Assembly (NCBI GenBank): GCA_024653345.1
Contig: JANLFV010000001.1
Coordinates: 20,387 to 84,386, forward strand
Direction of reading: 5' to 3'
DNA: 64,000 nucleotides
DNA from: Candidatus Acetothermia bacterium
GTDB lineage: Bacteria > Bipolaricaulota > Bipolaricaulia > RBG-16-55-9 > JANLFV01
Below are positions 32,570-42,105 of this stretch, one piece after another. The translations under genes and the position numbers were made by a program. Numbering within the stretch: position 1 is the stretch's first letter; each line of letters begins with the position of its first letter. Below the pieces are notes generated by a model. It ran no database searches, had not been told where the DNA came from, and saw only the letters and a list, made by a program, of their open reading frames with translations.

Positions 32570-34315
32570 CTAGGCGGGTTGGAACTTCTTGCGGACGAAG
32601 ATCTCTAAGAGGTCGCCCTTCCGGACATCGTTGAAGTTCTCGATCCGCAGGCCGCACTCCTTCCCCTGCTCCACTTCCTTGACATCGTCGTTGAACCGGC
32701 GGAGGCTCCGGATCGGCCCTTGGAAGACCTCCGCCCCGTCTCGCAGCACGCGCACATGGGCGTCGCGAGTCACGACGCCAGCGCGGACATAGCATCCTGC
32801 CACCACGCCCACCTTGGGGATGTTGAAGGTATTCCGGACCTCGAGCTCGCCGATCTTCACCTCCTCGAACCGCGGCGTGACCGCGCTCTTCAGCAACTCC
32901 TCGACCCAATCCGTCAGCTCGTAGATGATCTCCCCGCGCTTGATCATCACCCCCTGGGCCTGGGCGAGCTCCCCGATCTTCCGGTCGATCTCGACGCGAA
33001 AGCCGACGATCACCACCCCCTCCTCCTCGGAGGAGGCAAGCAAGACATCGTTCTCGTTGATGTTCCCCACGCCGGAGTGGAGGATCACCAGGTCGATCCC
33101 CTCGACCTTGAGCCGGCTCAGCTCTCCCTGGAGGGCCTCGAGCGAGCCGACCGTATCGGCCTTGAGGATCAGCTTCAGCTCCTTGACCTGGGCCTTGCGG
33201 AGCTGCTGCTGGAACCGCTCCATCGCCGAGAGCTGGGTCTTGGCCAGCTTCGCCGCCCGCTCCTCCTCCTTGCGCAGGCAGGCCAGGTTCTTGGCCTGCT
33301 CGAGGTCGCTGACCACTTCCAGCTTGATCCCCGCCGGGGGGACGTCAGATAAGCCCAGGATCTGGGCCGCCGAGCCTGGGGGAGCCTCGGCCATTCGCTG
33401 GCCATGCTCGTTCAAGAGAGTCCGGACTCGACCGCAGGCCGTCCCGGCCAGGACGATATCCCGCTCGTGGAGCGTCCCGTCCTTGACGATCACCGTGGCC
33501 ACCGGCCCCCTCGCCCGGTCCAGATAGCTCTCGATGATAATCCCCTCCGCTGGCTTGCTCGGATCAGCCCGGAGGTCCTCCATCTCGGCGACGAGGAGGA
33601 TCATCTCCAAGAGCTCATCGACATTCTGGCCGGTGAGGGCGCTGAGCGGGACAACGATGGTCTCCCCGCCCCACTCCTCGGGAGTGAGCCCCTCCTTGAC
33701 CAGCTGCTCCTTCACCTTGTCCGGGTCTGCCTCCCGCTTGTCCATCTTGTTGAGGGCCACGATGATCGGGACATTCGCGGCCTTGGCGTGGCTGATCGCC
33801 TCCTTGGTCTGGGCCATGACGCCATCGTCGGCGGCCACGACGAGGACGGCGATGTCGGTCGCTTGGGCCCCGCGCTGGCGCATCTGGGTGAAGGCCCGAT
33901 GGCCGGGGGTGTCGATGAAGGTGATCTTCTTGCCGTTGTATTCAACTTGGTAGGCCCCGATCGCCTGGGTGATCCCGCCGACCTCCCGCTGGGCCACATG
34001 GCTCTTCCTGATGTAGTCGAGAAGCGTGGTCTTCCCGTGATCGACATGCCCAAGGACGGTCACGACCGGCGGCCGGGGGAGACCTCGCGGCTTCTCTCTT
34101 TCCTTGACCTCGACCTTCGCCTCAGCCTCTGGGGGCGGGGGGGCTGGAGGAGCCGGAGGGCCGGCGAAGAGCTCGCGGAGGGCCTGATACTCCTCGTCCT
34201 CGATCGTATTGAACCCGCTCCGCTTCTCGATCCCAACCTGCGCCAAGAGGTCGAAGACCTCGGTGAGCGGGAGGCCCATCTCCTTGGCTATCTCATAGAG
34301 TCGCCGCTTTGGCAT
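32570..34315 (-). CDS. infB: Translation initiation factor IF-2
   Basis: 581 residues, a short form with a brief N-terminus: one IF2_N helix bundle (RLYEIAKEMGLPLTEVFDLL), a Pro/Ala linker, then the GTPase with G1 GHVDHGKTTL, G3 DTPGH, G4 NKMD, followed by domains II-IV and the C-terminal fMet-tRNA-binding domain. It brings initiator tRNA to the 30S subunit. nusA is not upstream, so the operon is reduced compared with the classical nusA-infB set. Own promoter and GAGGAGGAG site. Confidence 0.97.
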   Translation of the reverse strand: MPKRRLYEIAKEMGLPLTEVFDLLAQVGIEKRSGFNTIEDEEYQALRELFAGPPAPPAPPPPEAEAKVEVKEREKPRGLPRPPVVTVLGHVDHGKTTLLDYIRKSHVAQREVGGITQAIGAYQVEYNGKKITFIDTPGHRAFTQMRQRGAQATDIAVLVVAADDGVMAQTKEAISHAKAANVPIIVALNKMDKREADPDKVKEQLVKEGLTPEEWGGETIVVPLSALTGQNVDELLEMILLVAEMEDLRADPSKPAEGIIIESYLDRARGPVATVIVKDGTLHERDIVLAGTACGRVRTLLNEHGQRMAEAPPGSAAQILGLSDVPPAGIKLEVVSDLEQAKNLACLRKEEERAAKLAKTQLSAMERFQQQLRKAQVKELKLILKADTVGSLEALQGELSRLKVEGIDLVILHSGVGNINENDVLLASSEEEGVVIVGFRVEIDRKIGELAQAQGVMIKRGEIIYELTDWVEELLKSAVTPRFEEVKIGELEVRNTFNIPKVGVVAGCYVRAGVVTRDAHVRVLRDGAEVFQGPIRSLRRFNDDVKEVEQGKECGLRIENFNDVRKGDLLEIFVRKKFQPA

Positions 34316-34333
34316 CGCTCCTCCTCGGGCGAG

Positions 34334-34362
34334 AATATACAGGATCGGACCGGTGCTGTCAA
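34334..34362 (-). promoter_or_regulatory. infB operon promoter
   Basis: On the minus strand TTGACA (34362-34357), 17-bp spacer, TATATT (34339-34334), 18 nt before ATG 34315. The leader is only about 11 nt and consists mainly of the ribosome site. Confidence 0.75.
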
Positions 34363-34432
34363 TCGGCCCGAAACCGCGGCCCTCACCCCAGGTATATCGG
34401 GCAGCTCAAGATGAGGAAGGAGGAGATCGCAG

Positions 34433-34642
34433 ATGAAGTGGATCTATGTGCGCGTGAAGGGCTGGCACGGCTCGGCCGCGATCATGGTCCCGCCGGGGCT
34501 GACGGTCTCCGAGTTCAAGCTGCTCCTGGGGCTCGATCTCGGGTGCAATGTCCTGGCCGCCGCTCTCTTCCTCCCCCTCCCTGGCACGGCCCGCTTGGAC
34601 GAGCTGGTGGACGAGTTCGACACCGTCTACGTCGAGCCCTAG
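34433..34642 (+). CDS. Small hypothetical protein
   Basis: 69 residues, starting after GGAAGGAGGAG. The sequence MKWIYVRVKGWHGSAAIMVP begins with an alternating beta pattern, and the end DELVDEFDTVYVEP is also strand-like, so a small beta-rich or beta-grasp fold is possible. No family recognised. Faces away from infB. Confidence 0.6.
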   Translation: MKWIYVRVKGWHGSAAIMVPPGLTVSEFKLLLGLDLGCNVLAAALFLPLPGTARLDELVDEFDTVYVEP

Positions 34643-34668
34643 ACTTGATCGCCGGAAGTTGCTATACT
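34640..34668 (+). promoter_or_regulatory. Promoter before the 78-residue gene
   Basis: TAGACT (34640-34645), 17-bp spacer, TGC-TATACT (34663-34668). The -35 is weak; the extended -10 is good. Lies at the stop codon of the preceding small gene. Confidence 0.5.
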
Positions 34669-34706
34669 CTGGACGAGCTTGAGTAGAGGGACAGGCAGGG
34701 AAAGGG

Positions 34707-34943
34707 ATGCAACAACTCAAGCTGCGGCTCGAGGGACGCCGGCGGGTCGCCCGCGAGTTGACCGTCGTCGAGGGCTTCCATCAGGTCGGCTCTCGAGGGG
34801 ATTTCCTCATCGAGATGCAGGGGCCGCACCGGTCTTACACGCTCTCCAGCTTCATCCCCGAGGGCTTCATCGGGGAATACAATGGCCGCTCCGCGGGCCC
34901 CTATCGCTACCGCATCGTCGTCACCGTCGAGGAGCTTCCCTGA
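34707..34943 (+). CDS. Small hypothetical protein
   Basis: 78 residues beginning MQQLKLRLEGRRRVARELTV. Predominantly beta pattern, with a closing PYRYRIVVTVEELP. ATG 34707 follows GGGAAAGGG. No family recognised; no membrane segment, cysteine or signal peptide is seen. Separate promoter. Confidence 0.55.
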   Translation: MQQLKLRLEGRRRVARELTVVEGFHQVGSRGDFLIEMQGPHRSYTLSSFIPEGFIGEYNGRSAGPYRYRIVVTVEELP

Positions 34944-34999
34944 GCGAGCCGCCGGAGTAGCAGCACCGGCTGACGCTATCGGCCGCGAAAGGACGGCCC

Positions 35000-36043
35000 A
35001 TGGAAGACCTGGACTTACTGAGGAGATTGTCCGATGCCTTCGGGGTCTCGGGCTTCGAGGGCGAGGTTCGGGATGTGATCAGGGGGCTGATCGAGCCCTT
35101 GGCCGATGAGCTGCGGGTCGATCCCCTGGGGAACCTGATCGCGTCCAAGCGCGGGAAGAGCAGCTTCAAGCTGATGCTCGACGCCCACATGGACGAGATC
35201 GGCCTGATGGTGAGCTATATCGAGGAGGAGGGCTATCTCCGGTTCACGCCCCTCGGCGGCTGGGACGAGCGGATCATCCCGGCCCAGGCGGTGACGATCC
35301 AGACTCGCGAGCGGCGGAAGGTCCCCGGAGTGATCGGGAGCGCTCCGCCGCACATCCTCAAGAAGGAGGAGCAAGAGCGTCCGATCAGGGTCGACGAGAT
35401 GTTCATCGACATCGGCGCTAGCTCCCGCCGGGAGGTTGAGGAGCAGGGGATCAGGATCGGCGACGCCGTGGTGATCCACTATCCCTTCGCGCAGCTGAAC
35501 GAGACCTGTGTTCGGGGTAAGGCGCTCGACGATCGGGCCGGCTGCGCCGTGCTCATCAAGGTCCTCGAAGCGGTCCACGATCAGGAGCTCGATTTCACCC
35601 TGGTCTGCAACTTCGCCGTCGGGGAGGAGGTCGGCCTCCGCGGGGCCCGGACGGCGGCCTATCAGATCGAGCCGGACCTGGCGATCGCGGTCGAGGGGAC
35701 GATCGGGGCAGATATGCCCGGCGTGGCCAAGCACAGGCAGCCGGTAGCGCTCGGGCGCGGCCCGGCCCTCACCGTGGCCGACCGGTCGATCATCGTGAAC
35801 CGCGAGCTCCTCGAGGCCCTGGAGCGGACGGCCAAAGAGAATAACATCCCCTACCAATACAAGCTCCCGGTCTACGGCGGGACTGATGCGGGGGAGATCC
35901 ACCTCTCGCGAGGCGGAGTCCGGGCCGCTGTCGTCTCCGTCTCCTGCCGCTACATCCACTCGCCCCACACCTTGATGCGCCTCGACGACTTTGCCCAGAC
36001 CGTGAAACTGATCAGGGCCTTCATCCAGAGCTACAGGGTCTAG
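35000..36043 (+). CDS. M42 family metallo-aminopeptidase
   Basis: 347 residues. Two-metal site residues are in DAHMDEIG, KALDDRAGC, VGEEVGLRGA, VEGT and HSPHTLMRL. M42/TET peptidases form large tetrahedral complexes that clip residues from peptide N-termini in the cytoplasm; this fits with the peptide importer at the left end. It is convergent with the next gene and overlaps it by 4 bp. Confidence 0.95.
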   Translation: MEDLDLLRRLSDAFGVSGFEGEVRDVIRGLIEPLADELRVDPLGNLIASKRGKSSFKLMLDAHMDEIGLMVSYIEEEGYLRFTPLGGWDERIIPAQAVTIQTRERRKVPGVIGSAPPHILKKEEQERPIRVDEMFIDIGASSRREVEEQGIRIGDAVVIHYPFAQLNETCVRGKALDDRAGCAVLIKVLEAVHDQELDFTLVCNFAVGEEVGLRGARTAAYQIEPDLAIAVEGTIGADMPGVAKHRQPVALGRGPALTVADRSIIVNRELLEALERTAKENNIPYQYKLPVYGGTDAGEIHLSRGGVRAAVVSVSCRYIHSPHTLMRLDDFAQTVKLIRAFIQSYRV

Positions 36044-36801
36044 GGACTGAGTCCAGCCAAGAACTCCCGGAGCACGCGGCTCAATTCATCGGGCTGCTCG
36101 AGCATCACCATGTGGCCTGCCCCCTCGATGATGCGGAGAGTCGCGTTGGGAATGTGATCCCGCAGGTATTCCGAGTATCTTGGCGGGGTCAGTCTGTCCG
36201 CGCTCCCGCAGACGATCAGCGCCGGCATCTTCACCCGGTCGAGCTTGTCCATCACGTCGAAGGAGTTGCATGTCAAGAAGTCACGCTGGAGCGCCCGCTG
36301 GCCGTTCTTCAGCATCTGCCGCCGGGCCCGCTCGCGGATCTTCCGATCGGCCGTGGGACCGAAGGCCAGGGTCAGGATCAGCTCGACCGCCGCTGTCCAG
36401 TCCCTCTCCAGCAACTCCAACAGCTGAGGGAGGACACGGAGCCGAGCGCCCGTTCCGACAAGTCCGATGGCCCTCACTCTTTCGGGATGCCACAGGGCCG
36501 TCTTCAGGACCACCGCCCCGCCGAGCGAGTGGCCGACGAGGAAGGTGCGGGGCGAGAGCCGCTCCAGCACCGCGAGCAAGTCCTCGGTGTAGGTCGCTAG
36601 GCCGTCGCCCTCTCTCCAGGTGCTCTGCCCGTGGCCGTTCAGGTCTACGGAGGCCACTGAGAACCCATCGCGAAGCGCCTTCACCTGCAGGCTCCAGAGC
36701 GTATGGTCCGCACCGGAGCCGTGAACCAGCAAGATGTCCTGCGCCCCCCGCCCGCTGAGGGAGAAGTGGAGCTTGCCCCTGTGAAGCTCGATCGTCGGCA
36801 T
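36040..36801 (-). CDS. Alpha/beta hydrolase
   Basis: 253 residues. LLVHGSGADHTLWS (oxyanion region), nucleophile elbow LVGHSLGGAVVL with the catalytic serine, MPALIVCGSADRLTPP (acid) and IEGAGHMVMLEQP (histidine). General esterase/lipase-type fold; substrate unknown. No signal peptide. Confidence 0.92.
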   Translation of the reverse strand: MPTIELHRGKLHFSLSGRGAQDILLVHGSGADHTLWSLQVKALRDGFSVASVDLNGHGQSTWREGDGLATYTEDLLAVLERLSPRTFLVGHSLGGAVVLKTALWHPERVRAIGLVGTGARLRVLPQLLELLERDWTAAVELILTLAFGPTADRKIRERARRQMLKNGQRALQRDFLTCNSFDVMDKLDRVKMPALIVCGSADRLTPPRYSEYLRDHIPNATLRIIEGAGHMVMLEQPDELSRVLREFLAGLSP

Positions 36802-36930
36802 TGCCGCTGGCGATTATCGCTCAAGGCAGTTCCACTGGGCAAACGCGCTCGATGTCCCTCACCGGAACGGCTGTTCGGTCAATCACCTAACCCGACGACG
36901 CGGTGACCCTCGCGCCTCGAGGGAGGCCTG

Positions 36931-36939
36931 TGCTATAAT
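36931..36939 (+). promoter_or_regulatory. uvrB extended -10 promoter, leaderless type
   Basis: TGC-TATAAT with the hexamer at 36934-36939, followed by 8 nt to ATG 36948. No convincing -35 box. The mRNA would start at or beside the start codon, and no Shine-Dalgarno is present. No LexA-type box recognised. Confidence 0.55.
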
Positions 36940-36947
36940 CCTCCGTG

Positions 36948-38927
36948 ATGGAATTCCGGTTGGAATCGGATTTCGGCCCGCGGGGGGACCAGCCGAAGGC
37001 GATCGCCCGACTGGTCGAGGGGCTCGAGGCCGGCCTCCGGCACCAGACCTTGCTTGGGGTCACGGGCTCGGGAAAGACTTACACCATCACTAATGTGATC
37101 GCCCGGGTCCAGAGGCCGACCCTCGTGATCGCCCACAACAAGACCCTCGCGGCCCAGCTCTGCAGCGAGTTCCGCCAGTTCTTCCCCAAGAACGCGGTCC
37201 ACTACTTCGTGAGCTACTATGACTACTACCAGCCGGAGGCCTACATCCCCCAGACCGATACTTATATTGCCAAGGACGCCTCGATCAACGAGGAGATCGA
37301 CCGCTTGCGTCACGCCGCCACGAGCGCCCTCTTCGAGCGCCGGGATGTGATCATCGTCGCCAGCGTCTCCTGCATCTATGGCCTGGGGCCGCCCGAGGCC
37401 TACCGGGCGATGAGCCTGACCCTGAGGAAGGGGGAGGAGCACGATCGCGATTCCATCTTAAGGAGGCTGGTCGAGCTCCAGTATGTGCGGAACGACCTCG
37501 GCTTCAAGCGGGGGACCTTCCGCGTCCGGGGGGACACGATCGAGCTGATCCCGATCTACGGCGAGCGGATCATCCGGCTCGAGCTCTTCGGGGACGAGCT
37601 GGAGCGGCTCCTCGAGCTAGACCCGATCACTGGCCGCTTGCTTGAGGAGCACGAGACGCTCACGATCTATCCCGCCTCCCACTTCGTCACCCCCAGGGAG
37701 CGGCTCGAGCGGGCCATAAGCTCGATCGAGGCCGAACTGGAGGAGCGGCTCGCCTACTTCCGGAAGCGGGGGAAGCTCCTCGAGGCCGAGCGGCTGGAGA
37801 TGCGGACCCGCTACGACCTCGAGATGATCCGCGAGCTGGGCTACTGCTCGGGGATTGAGAACTACTCGAGGCACCTCGACGGCCGGGCCCCGGGCGAGCC
37901 GCCCTGGACGCTGCTCGACTACTTCCCGAAGGACTTCCTTTTGGTGATCGACGAGTCCCACCAGACGATCCCCCAGCTCCACGGGATGTTCAACGGCGAC
38001 CGCTCAAGGAAGGAGACCCTGATCGAGCACGGCTTCCGGCTCCCGAGCGCCCTGGACAACCGGCCGCTCAAGTTCGAGGAGTTCGAGCAGAAGATCAATC
38101 AGGTGATCTACACCTCCGCAACACCGGGGCCATACGAGCTCAAAGTGAGCGAAGTTCTCGTGGAGCAGATCATCCGCCCCACCGGGCTGGTCGACCCTGA
38201 GGTCGTGGTCCGGCCGGTCGAGGACCAGGTGGACGACCTGATCAACGAGGTCCGCGAGGTGGCCCGCCGGGGCGAACGGGCCCTGGTGACGACCCTCACC
38301 AAGCGGATGGCCGAGGACCTCACCGATTACCTGGTCGACCTCGGGCTCCGGGCCCGCTACCTCCACTCTGAGATCGAGACCCTCGACCGGGTCGAGATCC
38401 TGAGGGACCTGAGGCTGGGAGAGTTCGATGTCCTGGTGGGGATCAACCTCTTGCGCGAGGGGCTGGACCTCCCCGAGGTCTCCTTAGTCACGATCCTCGA
38501 CGCGGACAAGGAGGGCTTCCTCCGGAGCGAGACCTCCTTGATCCAGACGATCGGCCGGGCGGCCAGGAATGTCCGAGGCCGGGTGATCCTCTACGCCGAC
38601 AACCTCACCGACTCGATCCAGCAGGCCATCGCGGAGACCGAGCGGCGGCGCCGGATCCAGCTCGAATACAACCAGCAGCATGGGATCACCCCGGAGACGA
38701 TCAAGAAGGCCGTCCGGGACATCCTCCAGGGGCTCCGCGAGGAGGAGCCTCCGAAGGTGAAGGCCAAACCCACAGCGAGGCCGCTCGCCCCGCACGAGGT
38801 GACCGAGCTGATCGCCGAGCTGGAACAGGAGATGTTCGCGGCCGCAAGGAAGCTGGAGTTCGAGCGGGCCGCGGCCCTGCGGGATGAGATCAAGGAGCTA
38901 AGGAAAGAACTGATCGGCCTCGCTTGA
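36948..38927 (+). CDS. uvrB: Excinuclease ABC subunit B
   Basis: 659 residues. Walker [11 protein letters not shown], the damage-inserting beta-hairpin region [12 protein letters not shown], helicase motifs ([36 protein letters not shown]) and the C-terminal UVR domain ([20 protein letters not shown]) that binds UvrC. Loads on damaged DNA with UvrA in nucleotide excision repair. ATG 36948 is preferred; GTG 36945 adds one residue. uvrA and uvrC are not in the window. Confidence 0.97.
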   Translation: MEFRLESDFGPRGDQPKAIARLVEGLEAGLRHQTLLGVTGSGKTYTITNVIARVQRPTLVIAHNKTLAAQLCSEFRQFFPKNAVHYFVSYYDYYQPEAYIPQTDTYIAKDASINEEIDRLRHAATSALFERRDVIIVASVSCIYGLGPPEAYRAMSLTLRKGEEHDRDSILRRLVELQYVRNDLGFKRGTFRVRGDTIELIPIYGERIIRLELFGDELERLLELDPITGRLLEEHETLTIYPASHFVTPRERLERAISSIEAELEERLAYFRKRGKLLEAERLEMRTRYDLEMIRELGYCSGIENYSRHLDGRAPGEPPWTLLDYFPKDFLLVIDESHQTIPQLHGMFNGDRSRKETLIEHGFRLPSALDNRPLKFEEFEQKINQVIYTSATPGPYELKVSEVLVEQIIRPTGLVDPEVVVRPVEDQVDDLINEVREVARRGERALVTTLTKRMAEDLTDYLVDLGLRARYLHSEIETLDRVEILRDLRLGEFDVLVGINLLREGLDLPEVSLVTILDADKEGFLRSETSLIQTIGRAARNVRGRVILYADNLTDSIQQAIAETERRRRIQLEYNQQHGITPETIKKAVRDILQGLREEEPPKVKAKPTARPLAPHEVTELIAELEQEMFAAARKLEFERAAALRDEIKELRKELIGLA

Positions 38928-38937
38928 GGCAGCTCGC

Positions 38938-39354
38938 TCAGCTCAGTCCAGCCCAGAGCGATTCGCGGAAGACCTCCTGGATCTCACCCATCTCGTCTTG
39001 GATCATCGCGGGCGTGGCTTGCCCGAGCAGGGCCTTGAGGTAGGTCTCGCGCGTCAGCCCATGGCTCGGGTTCCCCGCGCAGATGTAGCCACTCACCTGC
39101 CTGTAAGGCGAGAAATACAGGTGGTAGAAGAACCGCTCGTGCCGCCTCAGGAAGCGCTGCACTCCCCGCAGGCGGAGGAAGACCCGGAGCGGCGAGCGCT
39201 GGAGAAGCGAGAGCGCAAGCTTCGGCTGAGCGATCGCGCTCGGGGAGCGGATCAACACCCTCCCCTCTTCCATCCTCACCTGTTGCCCCTGCCTTGCACA
39301 GAGGGGGCAGTAAAGAGCCTTCCCTCCGCCGTCACCGCCGATCATGATCTCCAT
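38938..39354 (-). CDS. Hypothetical protein with N-terminal zinc-ribbon-like CPLC
   Basis: 138 residues starting after AGGAGGAGAG. Near the start is YCPLCARQGQQV, half of a possible zinc site; a later single cysteine is in YICAGNPSHG. The middle is strongly basic (LLQRSPLRVFLRLRGVQRFL). No family recognised. Convergent with uvrB and 11 bp downstream of pgk in the same direction, so possibly co-transcribed with pgk. Confidence 0.6.
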   Translation of the reverse strand: MEIMIGGDGGGKALYCPLCARQGQQVRMEEGRVLIRSPSAIAQPKLALSLLQRSPLRVFLRLRGVQRFLRRHERFFYHLYFSPYRQVSGYICAGNPSHGLTRETYLKALLGQATPAMIQDEMGEIQEVFRESLWAGLS

Positions 39355-39365
39355 CTCTCCTCCTG

Positions 39366-40553
39366 TTATTGAAGTCGAAGCGGCTCGACCGCCGGGAGCT
39401 CCTTGCCCCTGAGGAAATGGAGCATGGCCCCCCCGCCGGTCGAGATGAAGCCCATCTTCTTCGCCAGGCCGAGCTGTTCGACCGCGGCGGCTGTCTCGCC
39501 CCCGCCGATGACCGAGAAGGCCGGGGCCTTGGCCAGCGCCTCGGCCACGGCTTTCGTCCCCCCACTAAACTGGGGCAGTTCGAAGGCCCCGAGCGGCCCG
39601 GTCCAGAGGACCGTCCGGGCCTCGCGGACCCGTCGGGCGAACTCCGCGGCTGTCTCCGGCCCGATATCCAGCCCTATCCAGCCCGAGGGGATTCGCTCCG
39701 CCTCAGCAACGGCTGCCTCCGCTTGGGGGCTCGCTTCCCGAGCGATTCTCACATCCCGCGGCAGGACGACCGTCACCCCACGCCGCTGAGCCTCGTCCAG
39801 AAATCTCTTAGCTTCAGCGAGCTGCGATTCGTCGACGATCGATCTCCCCACATCGTGCCCTTGGACCTTGAGGAAGGTGAAGGCCACCCCGCCGCCGATG
39901 AGGAAGGCATCGACCTTCCCCAAGAGGTCGAACAGGACCCCGATCTTGTCCTCAGCCTTCTTCCCCCCGACGATTGCGAGGAACGGCCGCTGGGGATTAT
40001 CGCGGAGGCGCGAGAGATTCTTGATCTCCTGCTCCATGAGGAGCCCAGCGGCGCTGGGGAGGAGCCGGGCCACGCCGTAGTTCGAGGCGTGCTTCCGATG
40101 GGCCGTTCCGAAGGCATCGTCGACATAGACCTCGGCCAGCTTGGCCAGGGCCCGGGCGAACTCCGGGTCGTTCGCCTCCTCGCCCTCGTGGAACCGGAGG
40201 TTCTCTAACAGGACCACCTCGCCAGGGCTCATCCGGGCCACTGCCTGCTCGACCTCGGGGCCGATGCAATCATCGAGCTTCCTCACCGGCCTAGCGAGCA
40301 GCTCGCTCAGCCGGGCCGCGACCGGTGTGAGCCGGAGCTCTTCCACGACCCTCCCCTCGGGCCGCCCAAGGTGGGAGGTGAGGATCGTCTTCGCCCGGTG
40401 CTCGATCAAGTAATTGATTGTGGGGAGGGCCTCGCGGATCCGCTTGTCATTGGCCACCTTCCCGGCCTGGAGCGGCACATTGAAGTCAACCCGCACGAGG
40501 ACCCTCTTCCTTTCAACATTAAGGTCGCGCAGCCCCCGAAGTATCTCCGTCAC
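39366..40553 (-). CDS. pgk: Phosphoglycerate kinase
   Basis: 395 residues. VRVDFNVPLQ, LTSHLGRPEG, LLENLRFHEGE and GFISTGGGAMLHFLRGKELP are Pgk signatures. The usual VGGAKVxDK reads VGGKKAEDK, and GGGASL reads GGGAML; both are uncommon. It catalyses 1,3-bisphosphoglycerate + ADP to 3-phosphoglycerate + ATP. GTG 40553 is chosen because the promoter's -10 box ends 8 nt upstream; a start at TTG 40571 would lie upstream of the transcription start. Leaderless mRNA is expected. Confidence 0.95.
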   Translation of the reverse strand: MTEILRGLRDLNVERKRVLVRVDFNVPLQAGKVANDKRIREALPTINYLIEHRAKTILTSHLGRPEGRVVEELRLTPVAARLSELLARPVRKLDDCIGPEVEQAVARMSPGEVVLLENLRFHEGEEANDPEFARALAKLAEVYVDDAFGTAHRKHASNYGVARLLPSAAGLLMEQEIKNLSRLRDNPQRPFLAIVGGKKAEDKIGVLFDLLGKVDAFLIGGGVAFTFLKVQGHDVGRSIVDESQLAEAKRFLDEAQRRGVTVVLPRDVRIAREASPQAEAAVAEAERIPSGWIGLDIGPETAAEFARRVREARTVLWTGPLGAFELPQFSGGTKAVAEALAKAPAFSVIGGGETAAAVEQLGLAKKMGFISTGGGAMLHFLRGKELPAVEPLRLQ

Positions 40554-40561
40554 CTTGCCGG

Positions 40562-40591
40562 AGGATAGCAAATCCCGCGCGGGGCTGTCAA
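40562..40591 (-). promoter_or_regulatory. pgk promoter, leaderless type
   Basis: On the minus strand TTGACA (40591-40586), 18-bp spacer, TGC-TATCCT (40567-40562), then 8 nt to GTG 40553. It decides the pgk start. It lies back to back with the promoter of the LolA-like gene. Confidence 0.65.
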
Positions 40592-40596
40592 CTGAC

Positions 40597-40626
40597 TTGC
40601 AGTCCTTGCGGGACCGGGCTTACAAT
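40597..40626 (+). promoter_or_regulatory. Promoter of the LolA-like gene
   Basis: TTGCAG (40597-40602), 18-bp spacer, TACAAT (40621-40626), 14 nt before ATG 40641. The short leader carries only GGTGG. Confidence 0.5.
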
Positions 40627-40640
40627 TGGCCGGTGGTCCG

Positions 40641-41498
40641 ATGGTCCGAAGGGGTCTAGTCGCTCTGGCAGTCGTTCTCTTCTCCGCCTGGGGTGCCCTC
40701 GCCCAGCCACCTGAATTCCAGGCGTTCCTCCAGCGCCTCAAGGAAGCTTATGTTGACCTGCAGGACCTTCAGGCAACCGTGACCATCGTCAAGCTGACCC
40801 CTCAAGGGAAGGAGAAGCTGGAAAGCCGGGTCAGGATCGGGACCTTGGTGAAGCAGAAGGTCCTCCGCCTCGAATTCCTCGAGCCTGCCGACTTGCGCGG
40901 CCAGGTCTTCACCCTCGACGGCTACCTCCTCTCACAATACCTCCCGGTGAACAATCTGATCGTGATCCAGGAGATCACAGCGCAGCATCCGCTCTATCCG
41001 CTGCTGGAATTCCTCAATTTCGATCTGGAAGGGATCGTCGCCCGCCTCCAGGAGGAGCGCTTCGCGCTAGGCATCTCTCAACAGCTCACCTCAGCGAGCC
41101 TGATGACCGAGCTTGATCTGCAGAACACGGTCGCGGCCCTCGCCCGCGGCCAGGCCGTCGAGCCGACGGCCATCGGCCTCTCCTTGGAGCGAGTCCACTA
41201 CGGAATGGAAGACTTCCCTTTCAGCCTCACGGTGAGCAGCTGGAAGATGGGCGATTACCTCCTTGAGGCGAGCTCGCAGCAGGAGGGGCTGCTGAGCCAG
41301 GAGTTCATCTGGATCGACCCATTGGATCTCATCCCGCGCCGCGTGGAGATCCATCTGGTCCGCCAGCTCGAGGGGAAGGTGAAGGAGGAGGTCACGACAT
41401 ATCTTGTCAATGAGATTCAGCTTAACCGCGGGGTGACCGAGGGAGCACTCCTCGCGCTGCCCAAAGATGCCAAGATAATCCGGGCCTCCGCCAAGTGA
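40641..41498 (+). CDS. LolA-like outer-membrane lipoprotein-sorting protein
   Basis: 285 residues. Signal peptide MVRRGLVALAVVLFSAWGALA, then the LolA/LppX half-barrel pattern: FLQRLKEAYVDLQDLQATVTI, KVLRLEFLEPADLRGQVFTLD and ending in a strand repeat. LolA carries lipoproteins across the periplasm, so if the assignment holds the cell has an outer membrane (diderm). Some relatives lie in monoderms, so this is suggestive only. ATG 40641 preferred over TTG 40626 because of the signal peptide. Confidence 0.75.
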   Translation: MVRRGLVALAVVLFSAWGALAQPPEFQAFLQRLKEAYVDLQDLQATVTIVKLTPQGKEKLESRVRIGTLVKQKVLRLEFLEPADLRGQVFTLDGYLLSQYLPVNNLIVIQEITAQHPLYPLLEFLNFDLEGIVARLQEERFALGISQQLTSASLMTELDLQNTVAALARGQAVEPTAIGLSLERVHYGMEDFPFSLTVSSWKMGDYLLEASSQQEGLLSQEFIWIDPLDLIPRRVEIHLVRQLEGKVKEEVTTYLVNEIQLNRGVTEGALLALPKDAKIIRASAK

Positions 41499-41527
41499 GG
41501 CCGCGCGAGCGCTCCCAATCGCTGGAC

Positions 41528-42016
41528 CTACTGGCTCAAGCGCTTGAACTCAGCCAGATCCATCTTCTCCACGAACTGCTTGAACTGCTCTCGCTCCTCA
41601 TCGTCCTCTGCCAGGGGCAGTTCGATGGCCGAGGCTTCGAAGACCTCGTCTGAGATGTAGATCGGGCTGTTCATGCGCAGCGCCAGGGCTACAGTGTCCG
41701 ACGGTCGGGCATCCAGCTCCTGGACGTTCCCCTCGCTGTCTTGGATGAAGATCGTGGCATAGTAAGTGCCGTCCTGGATATGGTCGATGATCACCTTCTC
41801 CACCTCTCCCCCGAGCGCGATGATCGCCTCCTTCAGGAGATCGTGGGTCAGGGGGCGGGGGAAGGTCTTGTTCTGGAGCTCCATGGCAATGGCGGTAGCT
41901 TCGGGGTTCCCGATCCAGACGGGCACGACCATGTCGGACTGACGGTCCTTCAGCAAGATGACCGGCGAGTTATGGACGGGATCGACCAAGAGCGCCTTTA
42001 TCTCCACCTCGTGCAT
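41528..42016 (-). CDS. Bifunctional nuclease family protein (DUF151)
   Basis: 162 residues. VPVWIGNPEATAIAMELQNK, RPLTHDLLKEAIIALGG, YYATIFIQD, DARPSDTVALALRMNSPIYI and a C-terminal acidic tail, all typical of DUF151. A Thermotoga member (TM0160) is the structural reference and a plant member shows nuclease activity; function in bacteria is unproven. ATG follows GAGGAGG, with a near-perfect promoter upstream. Confidence 0.9.
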   Translation of the reverse strand: MHEVEIKALLVDPVHNSPVILLKDRQSDMVVPVWIGNPEATAIAMELQNKTFPRPLTHDLLKEAIIALGGEVEKVIIDHIQDGTYYATIFIQDSEGNVQELDARPSDTVALALRMNSPIYISDEVFEASAIELPLAEDDEEREQFKQFVEKMDLAEFKRLSQ

Positions 42017-42057
42017 CCGTGCAAACCTCCTCTCGATCTCAGAGCTTGAGCGCTGCC

Positions 42058-42086
42058 ATTATAACAGGGCCGGGAAGCCTTGACAA
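42058..42086 (-). promoter_or_regulatory. Promoter of the DUF151 gene
   Basis: On the minus strand TTGTCA (42086-42081), 17-bp spacer, TGT-TATAAT (42063-42058). One of the strongest matches in the window. Confidence 0.75.
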
Positions 42087-42105
42087 ATCCAGGGGACCCA
42101 GGCCC

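Noticed and set aside
33404..34414. 336-codon plus-strand frame opposite infB
   Set aside because: Shadow of infB; composition is typical of antisense reading in GC-rich genes.
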